DNA of 64,000 nt. Origin: Muribaculaceae bacterium (GTDB taxonomy: Bacteria; Pseudomonadota; Alphaproteobacteria; Rs-D84). A program made the translations under genes and the position numbers. Positions 1 through 8,754 of the stretch are shown here, in pieces. Within the stretch, counting starts at the first letter, position 1; each line of letters starts with the position of its first letter. The notes under the pieces were generated by a model. It was not told the DNA's origin. It searched no databases and saw only the letters and a list, made by a program, of their open reading frames with translations. Location of the stretch: positions 1 through 64,000 of the forward strand of contig JAMPEH010000005.1 in assembly GCA_023665245.1 (NCBI GenBank). Direction: 5' to 3'.

Positions 1-88
1 GTCCACTGCGTTCCTCGGTTCTCCTAGCGCAAGAACATTACAGAACACAATGGATGCCGTTCTTTGAATAGATATTATTCACAAACCA

Positions 89-114
89 TAAAAAAAACCG
101 CCCATACGGGCGGT
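89..114 (-). terminator. Intrinsic terminator after the 722-aa membrane protein gene
   Basis: On the minus strand ACCGCCCGTATGGGCGGT forms a 7-bp stem followed by a run of T. It lies just past the stop codon at 138 and should end the gcrA-membrane protein transcript. The first 88 bases of the window hold no gene I can support. Confidence 0.85.
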
Positions 115-137
115 CACAATCATAAACCAAACGCATT

Positions 138-2306
138 TTAACGCATTGGCGCGAAACATTCGCCATCTTCGTACGGTTGACAACATGCAAATGTACCATC
201 TTCCATGTCTGTAAAGACTTCCCCGGCACAGCACCCATTTGCATCAGGCAATGCACCATCTGAACACACATCCGCAGATTCTGTCACAACCGTTGTATCA
301 TCCGTATAGTACACATTGGTCGCCGCATCATCACGCGCATCTGTTTCATAGTCGGGTGCGGCTATAAACATATTTTCATGTTGGGACACATTGTAAATAG
401 GTTTGTTTATCAATGCATCTGTTATAATAGGCTTGATGTCTGTTTTTTCAACCGCCGGTGTCAAAAATGGATTTTCAACCTCGACCGATGTTTCTGGAAC
501 AGGCTCTGGTTCCGAAACCGGTTCTGGTTCGGCCACAGTTGGCACTGGTTCCGGATCTGGCATAGGCTCTGGCACATCCACAACAGGTTCCGGTTCTGCA
601 ACAGGCTCTGGTTCCACAATTGGTTCAGGTTCTGGTTCGACCACAGGTTCGGATACAACCACTGGTGCAACTTTTTCTGATTCTGTATTTGCACCAATAA
701 ACGGATTATCACCCTGGGATGCAACATCATTATCCGACGCGCCACCAGATGTTGTCGCAGCCAATTCCGGGATATTCTGACTGGTACTGCGCTGATACAA
801 CCATAATGTAAAGACAGATAAAACAATCAGCATTACCAACATCACATAATATAAAAACTTAGATTTCTGTGGCTGTACACCACCAGATGCAACCGTATTT
901 CCACGAATTGGCGATACGGGCCGAAATCCAGACGCATTCGGTGCGACAGAAACATCCGGAATCGGGGCGGGCTTTGGCTGATACGCAGGTGCCGCCGCCA
1001 CCGGCGAAACATCGGAATACGGTACCGGATTCTGTACCGGTTGCTGTACAATTGGTGCATCGGCCGCGGCGGCCGCGAATGCCCGATTATCAACATAGGG
1101 CGCAGGTTGCGGCGTGGGCTGATATGATGGCGCCGGTTGTGGATTTACATCCACCGGGCGCATGGAATCCAATACTGGCGCCGATGGCACATCCGGCACA
1201 CCAGAAATTGGCGCAAAATCATTGTTTGGCATCACATCAGGCGCAACCGGTGGCACAAACGACAATGGGGCCGGTGCCACATCAGTTTCTGCATTTTCAC
1301 GCCCATCCGTCGTCATATCTGGCGCGGGTGCAACAGGTGTAGATGAGACACCAAAATCTATCGGTTTAAATGCGATTTCTTCATCTAATATTTCAGGATC
1401 TGTGTCAAATAAAGGTTTTACATCTTCTTCTGCGGCCATAATTTCTGCCTTTGGTTCTGTTATTATTTTTGTTTGTTCGGTATCTGCAATGACAGGCACA
1501 GGCGGCGATGTCACAGGAATAACATCATGCGGTGCGGGGCGGCCAACACCATGATGTGGCGCCACAACAACGCTATCTGTAATGTCCAGCAACGCCTGGG
1601 CAGCGCTTGCATCATCTTCGGCGGCAACCAAACGACGCTGTGCATTGGTCAATCGCCGTTGGGCCCGGGAAATTTTTTCATTTGTTGCATCAATCTGTGC
1701 GTCAGAACGCAATATTTTTGATGCAGATTGTTTTGTTGGTTCTTTCCCAATAGATTTTTTTTGCTGATTTAATTTCGCACGCAGTTCTTTGACACGAACA
1801 TTTAATCCATTTATTGTATCTGTTGTTTTTTCAATTGTTTCACGTGCACGTTCCGCCGTATCCAAGGCCATATCCAGACGTTCCAACGCCACACGACGCA
1901 CAGCCGCAACACGAAACGCATCCAGATTAGCCAGCGCATCTGCCATATCAGAATTTGTTTCATACGCATCAACCAATTCCAGATATGCATCCAAATTGTT
2001 GTATTCAATATCCAGTTTTTGATACTTGTTATCCTTGCGTGGTCGAACAGTTTCCAAGTCAACGCCCCAATCAACAGACAATATTTCATCCCATTTTCGA
2101 TTGTCCGTCGCAGGAATTACCAACATAACATTTGGTTTTCGTGCCGATTGCGTACCATCCAGCACAAACACAGGTGTACCTTCGGCATCATAGTAAATAC
2201 GAAATGAATTGCCGGCAATATCATAATCCACAGGCGTCAACGCACCCGCGCCACCATTCGACGTATTATTTTGTAATATTGGTAAAGATTCTCTCTCGCT
2301 TGACAT
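138..2306 (-). CDS. Large proline-rich single-pass membrane protein with coiled coil and Cys-rich tail
   Basis: I do not recognise a named family. The 722-residue product has no signal peptide. An acidic N-terminal domain (about 1-130) is followed by a coiled-coil stretch (about 130-240) rich in Lys, Arg, Gln and Ala. A long Pro/Ala/Val-rich linker (about 250-480) leads to one membrane segment (FLYYVMLVMLIVLSVFTLWL, about 490-510). The exported part carries tandem EPEP/PEPV repeats and ends in a Cys-rich tail with CC pairs. This suggests an inner-membrane protein whose Pro-rich rod crosses the periplasm, as in TonB-like or envelope-linking proteins; that comparison is inference. It starts 27 bp after the gcrA stop on the same strand, so the two are probably cotranscribed. 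Confidence 0.75.
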   Translation of the reverse strand: MSSERESLPILQNNTSNGGAGALTPVDYDIAGNSFRIYYDAEGTPVFVLDGTQSARKPNVMLVIPATDNRKWDEILSVDWGVDLETVRPRKDNKYQKLDIEYNNLDAYLELVDAYETNSDMADALANLDAFRVAAVRRVALERLDMALDTAERARETIEKTTDTINGLNVRVKELRAKLNQQKKSIGKEPTKQSASKILRSDAQIDATNEKISRAQRRLTNAQRRLVAAEDDASAAQALLDITDSVVVAPHHGVGRPAPHDVIPVTSPPVPVIADTEQTKIITEPKAEIMAAEEDVKPLFDTDPEILDEEIAFKPIDFGVSSTPVAPAPDMTTDGRENAETDVAPAPLSFVPPVAPDVMPNNDFAPISGVPDVPSAPVLDSMRPVDVNPQPAPSYQPTPQPAPYVDNRAFAAAAADAPIVQQPVQNPVPYSDVSPVAAAPAYQPKPAPIPDVSVAPNASGFRPVSPIRGNTVASGGVQPQKSKFLYYVMLVMLIVLSVFTLWLYQRSTSQNIPELAATTSGGASDNDVASQGDNPFIGANTESEKVAPVVVSEPVVEPEPEPIVEPEPVAEPEPVVDVPEPMPDPEPVPTVAEPEPVSEPEPVPETSVEVENPFLTPAVEKTDIKPIITDALINKPIYNVSQHENMFIAAPDYETDARDDAATNVYYTDDTTVVTESADVCSDGALPDANGCCAGEVFTDMEDGTFACCQPYEDGECFAPMR

Positions 2307-2333
2307 TTATCAATATTTCCCCAATATAAACGC

Positions 2334-2969
2334 TTACTTTTTCTTGGGCGGTGCGAATTGATACGCCTGTTTGCAATGCTCATAACAATACGGTTTACCA
2401 ACAAATACCGTTTCACCACAGAAATGGAAATGTTCCGAATCAGGATCACCAATCGGCCAACGGCACTGATTTGGCTTTAAATTCGCCATTTCCAGCGAAT
2501 GCTGAATTATACGCTGATGCATTGCCAAACTTTTATCCAGCGATTTTTTATCTGTTGTATCTTTTTGCGCCGCCGCGGTCTTTGTGCATGTTGTCTTCTT
2601 GGCGGCATCTGCCTTGGCCACCGCTTTTACACTTTCAGATTTTTTTGCAGACGCAGTCTTCTTGTCCGCCGCCACCTTTGTGGAGTTTTCCTTCTTTGGC
2701 GCGGGTTTCTTGGTCACCTTGGTCGCCACAGTTGTTGTTGCAGTTGCCTTTTTAGCCGCACCCGCCTTTGGGGCCGCCTTTTTATCAGCCGCAACCATTT
2801 TGCCCGCATCAGATGATGCGGCCTTGGAATTCCATCCCAAACGATTTAACTTGCCCACAACTGCATTTTTTGACAACCCCAAACGCTTGCCAATTTCTGA
2901 TGTCGACAATCCCTTGCCGGTCAAGGCTTTTAACTTTTTTAATGTTGCGTTATCCCAACCCTTGCTCAT
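2334..2969 (-). CDS. gcrA: GcrA family cell-cycle regulator
   Basis: GcrA is an alphaproteobacterial transcription factor that works with sigma-70 RNA polymerase at promoters bearing CcrM-methylated GANTC sites. The N-terminus (1-45) is the characteristic helix-turn-helix, with WDNATLKKLKAL and LSKNAVVGKLNRLGW. The C-terminus has the conserved CRWPIGDP, FCGE and PYCYEHCKQAYQ motifs that define the RNA-polymerase-binding tail. At 211 residues it is longer than usual, because the linker (about 50-140) is an extended Lys/Ala-rich tract like a histone H1 tail. It is followed by the large membrane protein gene on the same strand and is the strongest taxonomic marker in the window. Confidence 0.93.
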   Translation of the reverse strand: MSKGWDNATLKKLKALTGKGLSTSEIGKRLGLSKNAVVGKLNRLGWNSKAASSDAGKMVAADKKAAPKAGAAKKATATTTVATKVTKKPAPKKENSTKVAADKKTASAKKSESVKAVAKADAAKKTTCTKTAAAQKDTTDKKSLDKSLAMHQRIIQHSLEMANLKPNQCRWPIGDPDSEHFHFCGETVFVGKPYCYEHCKQAYQFAPPKKK

Positions 2970-3041
2970 TTTACCAAATCCTTGTTATACTTATTACGAT
3001 TATGATATCACAGTTTCGATTCGAAAGGCAAGGAGGAAAAA

Positions 3042-3512
3042 ATGATTTCCAACATCTTTTTTACCATATTGTTGGCGGCCGCAATCTTTTGCGCATGGCG
3101 CATCAGTATGGCAGATTTCAGACGTCGCATAATCCCGGACGCATACTTATTACCACTGGCAATCATCGGATTGATACTGGTTGCATGGTTTCCATGGCCA
3201 TTTGGGCCGCGCATCGCCGCAATGGGGGCCGCATTTGGATATATATTGGCCACAATAATTGGATTTGCATTTGAAAAAATCACCAACCGCCATCACAGTG
3301 ACACAATACCCCCCATCGGATTTGGCGACATAAAGTTAATCAGCGTTGGCGGAATATGGCTGGGGACAACAGGATTGTCCATTGCACTGATTATATCGTG
3401 CATCACTGGCATACTGTGGGCACGCCACCAGAACCAACGATATATCCCCTTTGCACCGTTCTTTTTAATCGGGGGATTTTTGGCTTTGATTGCAATATCA
3501 TTTTTGATATAA
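3042..3512 (+). CDS. Prepilin peptidase, A24 family (CpaA/TadV-like)
   Basis: An inner-membrane aspartic protease that removes leader peptides from type IV prepilin-like proteins. The 156-residue polytopic protein has the first catalytic aspartate at D25 in DFRRRIIPD and the second at D96 in the GFGD motif. It lacks the N-terminal cytoplasmic methylase domain of full PilD, as expected for the short CpaA/TadV type. The start is supported by a strong AAGGAGG about 8 bases upstream. No pilin or secretion ATPase is visible in the window, so the substrates must be encoded elsewhere. Three exported-protein genes follow on the same strand, the first after 10 bp. Confidence 0.88.
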   Translation: MISNIFFTILLAAAIFCAWRISMADFRRRIIPDAYLLPLAIIGLILVAWFPWPFGPRIAAMGAAFGYILATIIGFAFEKITNRHHSDTIPPIGFGDIKLISVGGIWLGTTGLSIALIISCITGILWARHQNQRYIPFAPFFLIGGFLALIAISFLI

Positions 3513-3522
3513 TTTCATAGCA

Positions 3523-4671
3523 ATGAGGGAATTTATCAGATTTTTTACCACATTTATCATCATTATCGCCACGTGCGCATCATACGGTGTTGAAGCGATA
3601 AATCCATTATCATCATATGGCCAGATACAAAACGTCCAAACGTATTCATCAAACCCATTTTGGAACCCAAACGGCGGATATCGCCAAAATATGCCTGTAC
3701 CTGTATATGTGACAGGGCCAGATGTATCATCAGGTGACTGTGAACGTACGGTTGGTACATTAATTGCAACTATATGCGCCAACAATAACAATTGTCATAA
3801 TATGCAACTAAGTGATATTCGCCCAAGCATAATGTTGCAGTTATCACGATTACCGGGCCATAATTGGGCAACCAGTTGTGCGGGCTTTATCGATACGGCG
3901 TTTGATAATTATACCCGCAGTGCGGAACACACGGTTGTACCGACATCGTTTCCTGGTGCGACAACACCAAACCCGACAGCGGATGGTGTAAAATATCAGA
4001 TACAAAATCCATTTGTGCCGAATATCCCCGATTGGATGAGAGAGATGAAGGGCAGGGAGATAGAGTTAAAACAATTACAATCCCAGAACAGCGCCGGGTC
4101 AGAAAGCCTGGCGCGTGCTGAATTTCCGGCGACATATGAAGATTTATCATTGGCGGAACGCTGGGCCAGTGCAACAGACGGATACAAACCATACGAGGAT
4201 AAATCACCGTATGCCCCAATAAAGATAGCAGACCACGTGACCCAGAAAACCACATCCACCACCGCCCCACAGGGCACCGCACAAAATAAAGACCAAAAGA
4301 AAACAGGTAAAGAAGAAACACTGAACTCTGTCCAATGTATAAACTTGGTAGAAAAGACTTTTAAAGCATATTTCGATAAAAATTCTTGGGCCAGGGTCGC
4401 AAAATTTAACACCATGGAATGTGAACCCGCAGACAGCGAAACCGAATACGCCGAACTGCGCAAACAAATAAACAATATTTTCAAATCGAATCCGCAATGC
4501 AATAAACACAAATTAGTCAGCCATACTTTTAAACACTATCCAGATACCGTATATTACCTAGAATTAACAATATCATTTACAAAATCTGGCGATGTTTACA
4601 CCGTCAGTGATACAAAAGTCAAAAAATGCTGTGGCAGCAGCATTAACCCATCACCACATTGTCCACAATAA
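3523..4671 (+). CDS. Secreted protein of unknown function
   Basis: I do not recognise this 382-residue protein. An N-terminal signal peptide (MREFIRFFTTFIIIIATCASYGVEA) is followed by a Cys-containing domain (about 60-140) with CERTVGTLIATICANNNNC and ATSCAGFI. A polar Ser/Thr/Gln linker (about 215-265) leads to a C-terminal alpha/beta-looking domain with an NSVQCINLVEKTFKAYF segment and a KKCC end. The even number of scattered cysteines suggests disulfide bonds in the periplasm or outside. It begins 10 bp after the prepilin peptidase stop and ends 23 bp before the next gene, so an operon is likely. The ribosome-binding site is poor, so translation may be coupled to the upstream gene. Confidence 0.7.
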   Translation: MREFIRFFTTFIIIIATCASYGVEAINPLSSYGQIQNVQTYSSNPFWNPNGGYRQNMPVPVYVTGPDVSSGDCERTVGTLIATICANNNNCHNMQLSDIRPSIMLQLSRLPGHNWATSCAGFIDTAFDNYTRSAEHTVVPTSFPGATTPNPTADGVKYQIQNPFVPNIPDWMREMKGREIELKQLQSQNSAGSESLARAEFPATYEDLSLAERWASATDGYKPYEDKSPYAPIKIADHVTQKTTSTTAPQGTAQNKDQKKTGKEETLNSVQCINLVEKTFKAYFDKNSWARVAKFNTMECEPADSETEYAELRKQINNIFKSNPQCNKHKLVSHTFKHYPDTVYYLELTISFTKSGDVYTVSDTKVKKCCGSSINPSPHCPQ

Positions 4672-4694
4672 ATATTTCATTGAAAGAGAGAGTC

Positions 4695-6830
4695 ATGACC
4701 ATAAAAAAAATATTATTCGTATTATTTGCAATTATCCCCATGCACATGGCATTTGCCACCCCAGACATTGACGTGTCATCGTCCGATGATACACAAATAA
4801 TCCCTGCATCAGAATTGCTGGCACGTGACGCCGACCAAACACCATGCGCAACGGCGGCATTTGCCGACGCATTGGCATCAAAATTAACCAACGTTTCATC
4901 TGACGCATCCGAAGAAGAGGTCAAAGGCATAATCTATAATGTATTTTCAGATGGCAAAACATTAGACAAAGTATTGGCATGCCCCGAAATTGCCAATACC
5001 CCAGTCGAAGACAGTATAAAATTCATGCCGATTGAATACAATTTTCCAGGCGGTCGAAAAATTGTTGTAAACTATGAAACACAGCCAAAAATTCTGCAAC
5101 ATCGTCAAAAATTAGCCTATAAAAAATCATTGCCATCATCCGACCCCAGTCCGCGTTTGGGCGATTTGAATGACGCATCGGTCTGGACAAATACTGACCC
5201 GGCATGGTATGCAATCATGGTGACCGAATCCGGCGCACTGGATGAATTTGTCGGTGACGGTAAAAACAATACAATTTCACTGAAATATATCGAAGACAAT
5301 ATCGACCGCACGATTCCACAATCCAACCAATGCACCAGTGGCAGTGCACTGGCAAACGACCATGAAAATATTAACGATGCGATGCGTGATACTGTTGGAA
5401 TCGGTGACGATGATTCAAATGATTACTATGTTGCAGATGATGTTAACCTGCAATGGATATCATACCTGGAAATAGGGCTGGACGTCGTTATCACGGTTGT
5501 CACATTTGGGGGCGGCGCGGTTATATCTGGCGTCACCAAGGCCGCACGTGCATCACGCGTATTAACCAAATTGGGCACAGGCATACGCGCACTGGCCAAA
5601 ACAGAATCTGTCACAAAATATATCCAGTTATCACAGAAATATGCAAAATTGGCCGCAAAAGCCAAGAACCTGAAACGCACCAGAATAACAATTTTAGACA
5701 AGGATTTAGAACGTGCAACAAAACAACTGGCAAAAATGAAGCCTGGCTCTAAAAACTATATTGAACAACAAAAAGTGGTAGAGAGCCTGAAACAACGCGT
5801 TAAGGCACTAGATGATTTAGCCATAAATCCAGACAATGCCGAAGCACGCAAAATCTTAGAAAAAGGCTCACAAAACACACGGAAATCAATGCGCCAAGTT
5901 TTAGATGATGGCCCCATTGTTGCCGACCCAAACGATGCCAAAGAAATGGCAGAAATCGCAAAAACCATGAAAGACATGGAAAAGAACGACAAAAACGTCA
6001 AACAATTCCAAGAATCAACCAAGGCATATTCTGATTTAAACAAATACCGTCATAAATTATTGGCAATGAAACGCCCGGCACAACGCGGCAATATTATGCG
6101 TCGCGGGTGGCGGTCATTTCGTGCATCTGCAACCGGCACCAGCAAAATAGACGACGCGGCCAAGGTTGCAAAAAACACAGAAAAACTGGCCAGTAAAAAT
6201 ATCAAAAACATCCAAAAAGAATTAAGCGCATTGGAAAAGGCGGAACAAACCGCAGAAACCACAAAACGCATATCGCGATTAACCAAGGAATTAAAAGTCT
6301 TGGAAATTGCCGCCGATACCAGAAAACCCGTCAAAGGCTTTGCACGTGTCAGTCAAAAGGGCGCACGCCTGCGCAATTGGTTATTTCATTCGTCAATGAA
6401 ATCCGCAAACAAACTGGCAAGATTTGAACAAAAGACAGGCCTGTTATATGGCGCAATAAAGGTTGCAGGCGAAATGTATGACTGGACCGAAACCAGCACC
6501 GGCGAATTCACAAATGATATTGAATTCAAGCCACTGTTATTGTTATCTGCCGACGATATCGAAGGCCAAGAAAACAAAGTAAACTATGGCATGTGGCTAA
6601 TGTGGCAGGGCGACACATACAGCGAAGAGGATGACGATGCTGCATACCTGCAAGCAATGGATTTTGCCGAAGAATTCCATCGCAATTTATTAAATACCCA
6701 GGATCGCAAAAACGACTATTCCTGCAATGTGGATATATATGTTGTACGCCCAATATTGCGTAATCCTGACACAGAAGACGCAGAATTATATTACTTGATA
6801 ATGAACGATGTACCATGGAGCACCAAGTAG
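4695..6830 (+). CDS. Exported coiled-coil protein with internal hydrophobic segment
   Basis: No family recognised. I place the start at 4695 because a GAGAGAG ribosome-binding site precedes it and a clean signal peptide follows (MTIKKILFVLFAIIPMHMAFA); an in-frame start at 4659 would overlap the upstream gene. The 711-residue product has an N-terminal globular part. A hydrophobic stretch near residue 260 (LEIGLDVVITVVTFGGGAVISG) could span or insert in a membrane, and a long Lys/Glu/Ala-rich coiled coil covers about 290-590. The C-terminal domain contains a WLMWQGDTYSEEDDDAAY segment. The long helical region and exported location suggest a structural or secreted effector-like protein, but nothing shows this directly. 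Confidence 0.7.
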   Translation: MTIKKILFVLFAIIPMHMAFATPDIDVSSSDDTQIIPASELLARDADQTPCATAAFADALASKLTNVSSDASEEEVKGIIYNVFSDGKTLDKVLACPEIANTPVEDSIKFMPIEYNFPGGRKIVVNYETQPKILQHRQKLAYKKSLPSSDPSPRLGDLNDASVWTNTDPAWYAIMVTESGALDEFVGDGKNNTISLKYIEDNIDRTIPQSNQCTSGSALANDHENINDAMRDTVGIGDDDSNDYYVADDVNLQWISYLEIGLDVVITVVTFGGGAVISGVTKAARASRVLTKLGTGIRALAKTESVTKYIQLSQKYAKLAAKAKNLKRTRITILDKDLERATKQLAKMKPGSKNYIEQQKVVESLKQRVKALDDLAINPDNAEARKILEKGSQNTRKSMRQVLDDGPIVADPNDAKEMAEIAKTMKDMEKNDKNVKQFQESTKAYSDLNKYRHKLLAMKRPAQRGNIMRRGWRSFRASATGTSKIDDAAKVAKNTEKLASKNIKNIQKELSALEKAEQTAETTKRISRLTKELKVLEIAADTRKPVKGFARVSQKGARLRNWLFHSSMKSANKLARFEQKTGLLYGAIKVAGEMYDWTETSTGEFTNDIEFKPLLLLSADDIEGQENKVNYGMWLMWQGDTYSEEDDDAAYLQAMDFAEEFHRNLLNTQDRKNDYSCNVDIYVVRPILRNPDTEDAELYYLIMNDVPWSTK

Positions 6831-6901
6831 CACACATCACGACCAAAATCCCATTGTATTTTAAGGCACCATAACTTATAATAATAAAAAAAGGTGAGCA
6901 T

Positions 6902-7219
6902 ATGAGAAAACTGTTAATGGTAATTACAATATCAATCACAACCGTCACGACTGCGAACGCATACCAGGTTTTATCATCCAAAGAAATGGGGCAAAACGAC
7001 GCAAAAAATCAAAACGTTGTCGTGAAATGTACAACCGACACGGGCAAGGTTTCAAACCAAACATGTTCACTGCGTCGTTATGCAAAATGCAGTGGCACCG
7101 GCACAAATAAAAATTGTACCGGATGGCAACCATGGACTGATTTGCGCAACCCCGGCAAAAAATATTCAGACTGGCGCAGTGCAGCGTCCGCATGCTGTCG
7201 TGCCAAGGGTCTGCGATAA
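6902..7219 (+). CDS. Small secreted Cys-rich protein
   Basis: A 105-residue protein with a signal peptide (MRKLLMVITISITTVTTANA) and a compact domain carrying six cysteines, including CSLRRYAKC and a CC pair near the C-terminus. Function is unknown. The start is backed by an AAGGTGAGC site. It closes the plus-strand run that starts with the prepilin peptidase and is followed within 15 bp by an intrinsic terminator. Confidence 0.7.
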   Translation: MRKLLMVITISITTVTTANAYQVLSSKEMGQNDAKNQNVVVKCTTDTGKVSNQTCSLRRYAKCSGTGTNKNCTGWQPWTDLRNPGKKYSDWRSAASACCRAKGLR

Positions 7220-7233
7220 TCTGTTAACTAAAT

Positions 7234-7255
7234 AAATCCGCCGTTTGGCGGATTT
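7234..7255. terminator. Bidirectional intrinsic terminator
   Basis: AAATCCGCC and GGCGGATTT form a 9-bp stem around a GTTT loop, with T-rich flanks on both strands. It sits between the convergent small secreted protein gene and the M23 peptidase gene and can serve both. Confidence 0.85.
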
Positions 7256-7256
7256 G

Positions 7257-8321
7257 TTATTTGTAATAATATGTGACAAAATCATCAGGTTTGATTTTTG
7301 CCTTAAAATCACCACACGCCTTGCTACCGCCACGCACAATACTTATACTACTGCCATTTGGCGTTTCAACATTGGATGCAGAACCATTATAAATAACTTC
7401 GTAATGCAGATGACTGATATCTTTACCCATTGATGGATTTTTCGAATCTGCATTGCCCCCGGAATGCCCCAACAATCCAATTGCGCATCCCGCACTAACA
7501 GACTGACCCTTGGATACAAATACCTGTTCCAGATGCATATACTGCGTTTCCCATCCATCCGTATGCTTTATACGAATATAATTACCCGCAGATTTTCCCT
7601 TTTGCGCGTGTCCAACCATGGTGACGACACCATCGGCCGGCGTATAAATCGGCATACCAAAATAATCCGCCGTGCACCCAATATCAACACCCCGATGCGG
7701 GCGATATATTCCACGATTATTATATTTTTCACGACATCCATATGGCGAACAAAACGACCTTTTTTTACTGTCTTTGGCGATACGCTTGCTTCTATCAGAT
7801 GCACTTGTCGGCAAATCTTCAAAACGCACAGGACTGCCCAGTGGCACTTTCTGGCCCTGTGGGATTTCGGGTTGGCGAACAGAACAATATCCCGTTGCAA
7901 CCTGCGGCGACTTAACCGACGACACCGCATATTCCACCGTTTCAGGAACAGTATGCGATTCCGCCACCGCCGCATCATTGCCAGATGTATTATTATTGCT
8001 GTTATCATTTGTCGCAACATTATACGTACTGCCATCTGATATTGGCGTATCAATATCACACGCGTTTCCTGTTGCGGCACATTCTGCGGCATTTGTATTA
8101 TCTATTTCTTGATGTGCCTGATATTCTGCCTCGTCCAGTCTTAGTTGCTGATATGGGCTTAAGCCTGCATAATTATTATAATCTTCGGCCAGCAAATCCA
8201 TACGATCAGACAATTTAACATTATCAACCGTTTTCGGGAAATTTGTTGTTTGCAATAACGACGCCGCATATACGGTGCCAGACATCATACAAATAAAAAC
8301 AAAACCTAGTCGCATTTTCAT
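7257..8321 (-). CDS. Secreted M23 family metallopeptidase
   Basis: Predicted zinc endopeptidase acting on peptidoglycan cross-links. The 354-residue form starting at 8321 begins with a signal peptide (MKMRLGFVFICMMSGTVYA). A low-complexity Asn/Ser/Thr region (about 95-120) precedes the C-terminal peptidase domain. The zinc ligands are visible as HRGVD (H209, D213) and HLHYE (H304, H306), and the barrel core GVVTMVGHAQKGKSAGN is intact. An in-frame ATG at 8333 would add four residues; no clear ribosome-binding site separates the two. Extra cysteine pairs in the domain (SFCSPYGC, DIGC, AGCAIG) suggest disulfides. It is monocistronic and convergent with the upstream operon. Confidence 0.88.
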   Translation of the reverse strand: MKMRLGFVFICMMSGTVYAASLLQTTNFPKTVDNVKLSDRMDLLAEDYNNYAGLSPYQQLRLDEAEYQAHQEIDNTNAAECAATGNACDIDTPISDGSTYNVATNDNSNNNTSGNDAAVAESHTVPETVEYAVSSVKSPQVATGYCSVRQPEIPQGQKVPLGSPVRFEDLPTSASDRSKRIAKDSKKRSFCSPYGCREKYNNRGIYRPHRGVDIGCTADYFGMPIYTPADGVVTMVGHAQKGKSAGNYIRIKHTDGWETQYMHLEQVFVSKGQSVSAGCAIGLLGHSGGNADSKNPSMGKDISHLHYEVIYNGSASNVETPNGSSISIVRGGSKACGDFKAKIKPDDFVTYYYK

Positions 8322-8428
8322 ACAATACATCATACCATATTTGCCGTTTGTTTTTTAAAAGAAAATACACAATATACGGAAATTTGTTTTTAATCCAACA
8401 ATCGCGAATTTGCGTCAGCAAAGACGGA

Positions 8429-8505
8429 TGGTGGATGTGATTGGACTCGAACCAACGACCTCTTCGATGTGAACGAAGCGCTCTAACCAACTGAGCTACA
8501 CATCC
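8429..8505 (-). tRNA. tRNA-Val (CAC)
   Basis: The minus strand folds into a full cloverleaf: acceptor GGATGTG with CACATCC, D-stem GCTC/GAGC, anticodon stem CTTCG/CGAAG around loop TTCACAT (anticodon CAC), and T-loop TTCGAGT. The 3' CCA is encoded. Confidence 0.95.
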
Positions 8506-8530
8506 AAAAAAATCACACACGGCTTTACTC

Positions 8531-8617
8531 TGGTGGGGATAGTGGGACTCGAACCCACACGGTTGCAATAACCAAAGGATTTTAAGTCCTCAGCGTCTAC
8601 CATTCCGCCATATCCCC
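8531..8617 (-). tRNA. tRNA-Leu (TAA)
   Basis: Class II tRNA on the minus strand. The acceptor GGGGATA pairs with TATCCCC, the anticodon arm carries the loop with TAA, and a long variable arm (about 8551-8575) precedes the T-arm GTGGG-TTCGAGT-CCCAC. CCA is encoded. It lies 25 bp from tRNA-Val on the same strand. Confidence 0.95.
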
Positions 8618-8754
8618 GATATGGTCATCGTGTGCAGCAAAATCTTATCAAAACACAATCGTCGGTGCAAGCAAAAAATCCGCCAGAAATATATCCTTGC
8701 CTTTGATGGGTGGATTTTTTACCATATTTATCAACCCAGTAAAGGAATTTTACT

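Noticed and set aside
481..650. Possible CRISPR or tandem DNA array in the GGTTCTGG-type repeats
   Set aside because: Irregular spacing within a coding region; these encode the Glu-Pro repeats and there are no unique spacers of constant length.
403..780. Plus-strand frame rich in Gly/Ser/Thr opposite the EPEP repeats
   Set aside because: It is the antisense of the repetitive part of the minus-strand membrane protein gene; the repeat alone keeps the frame open.
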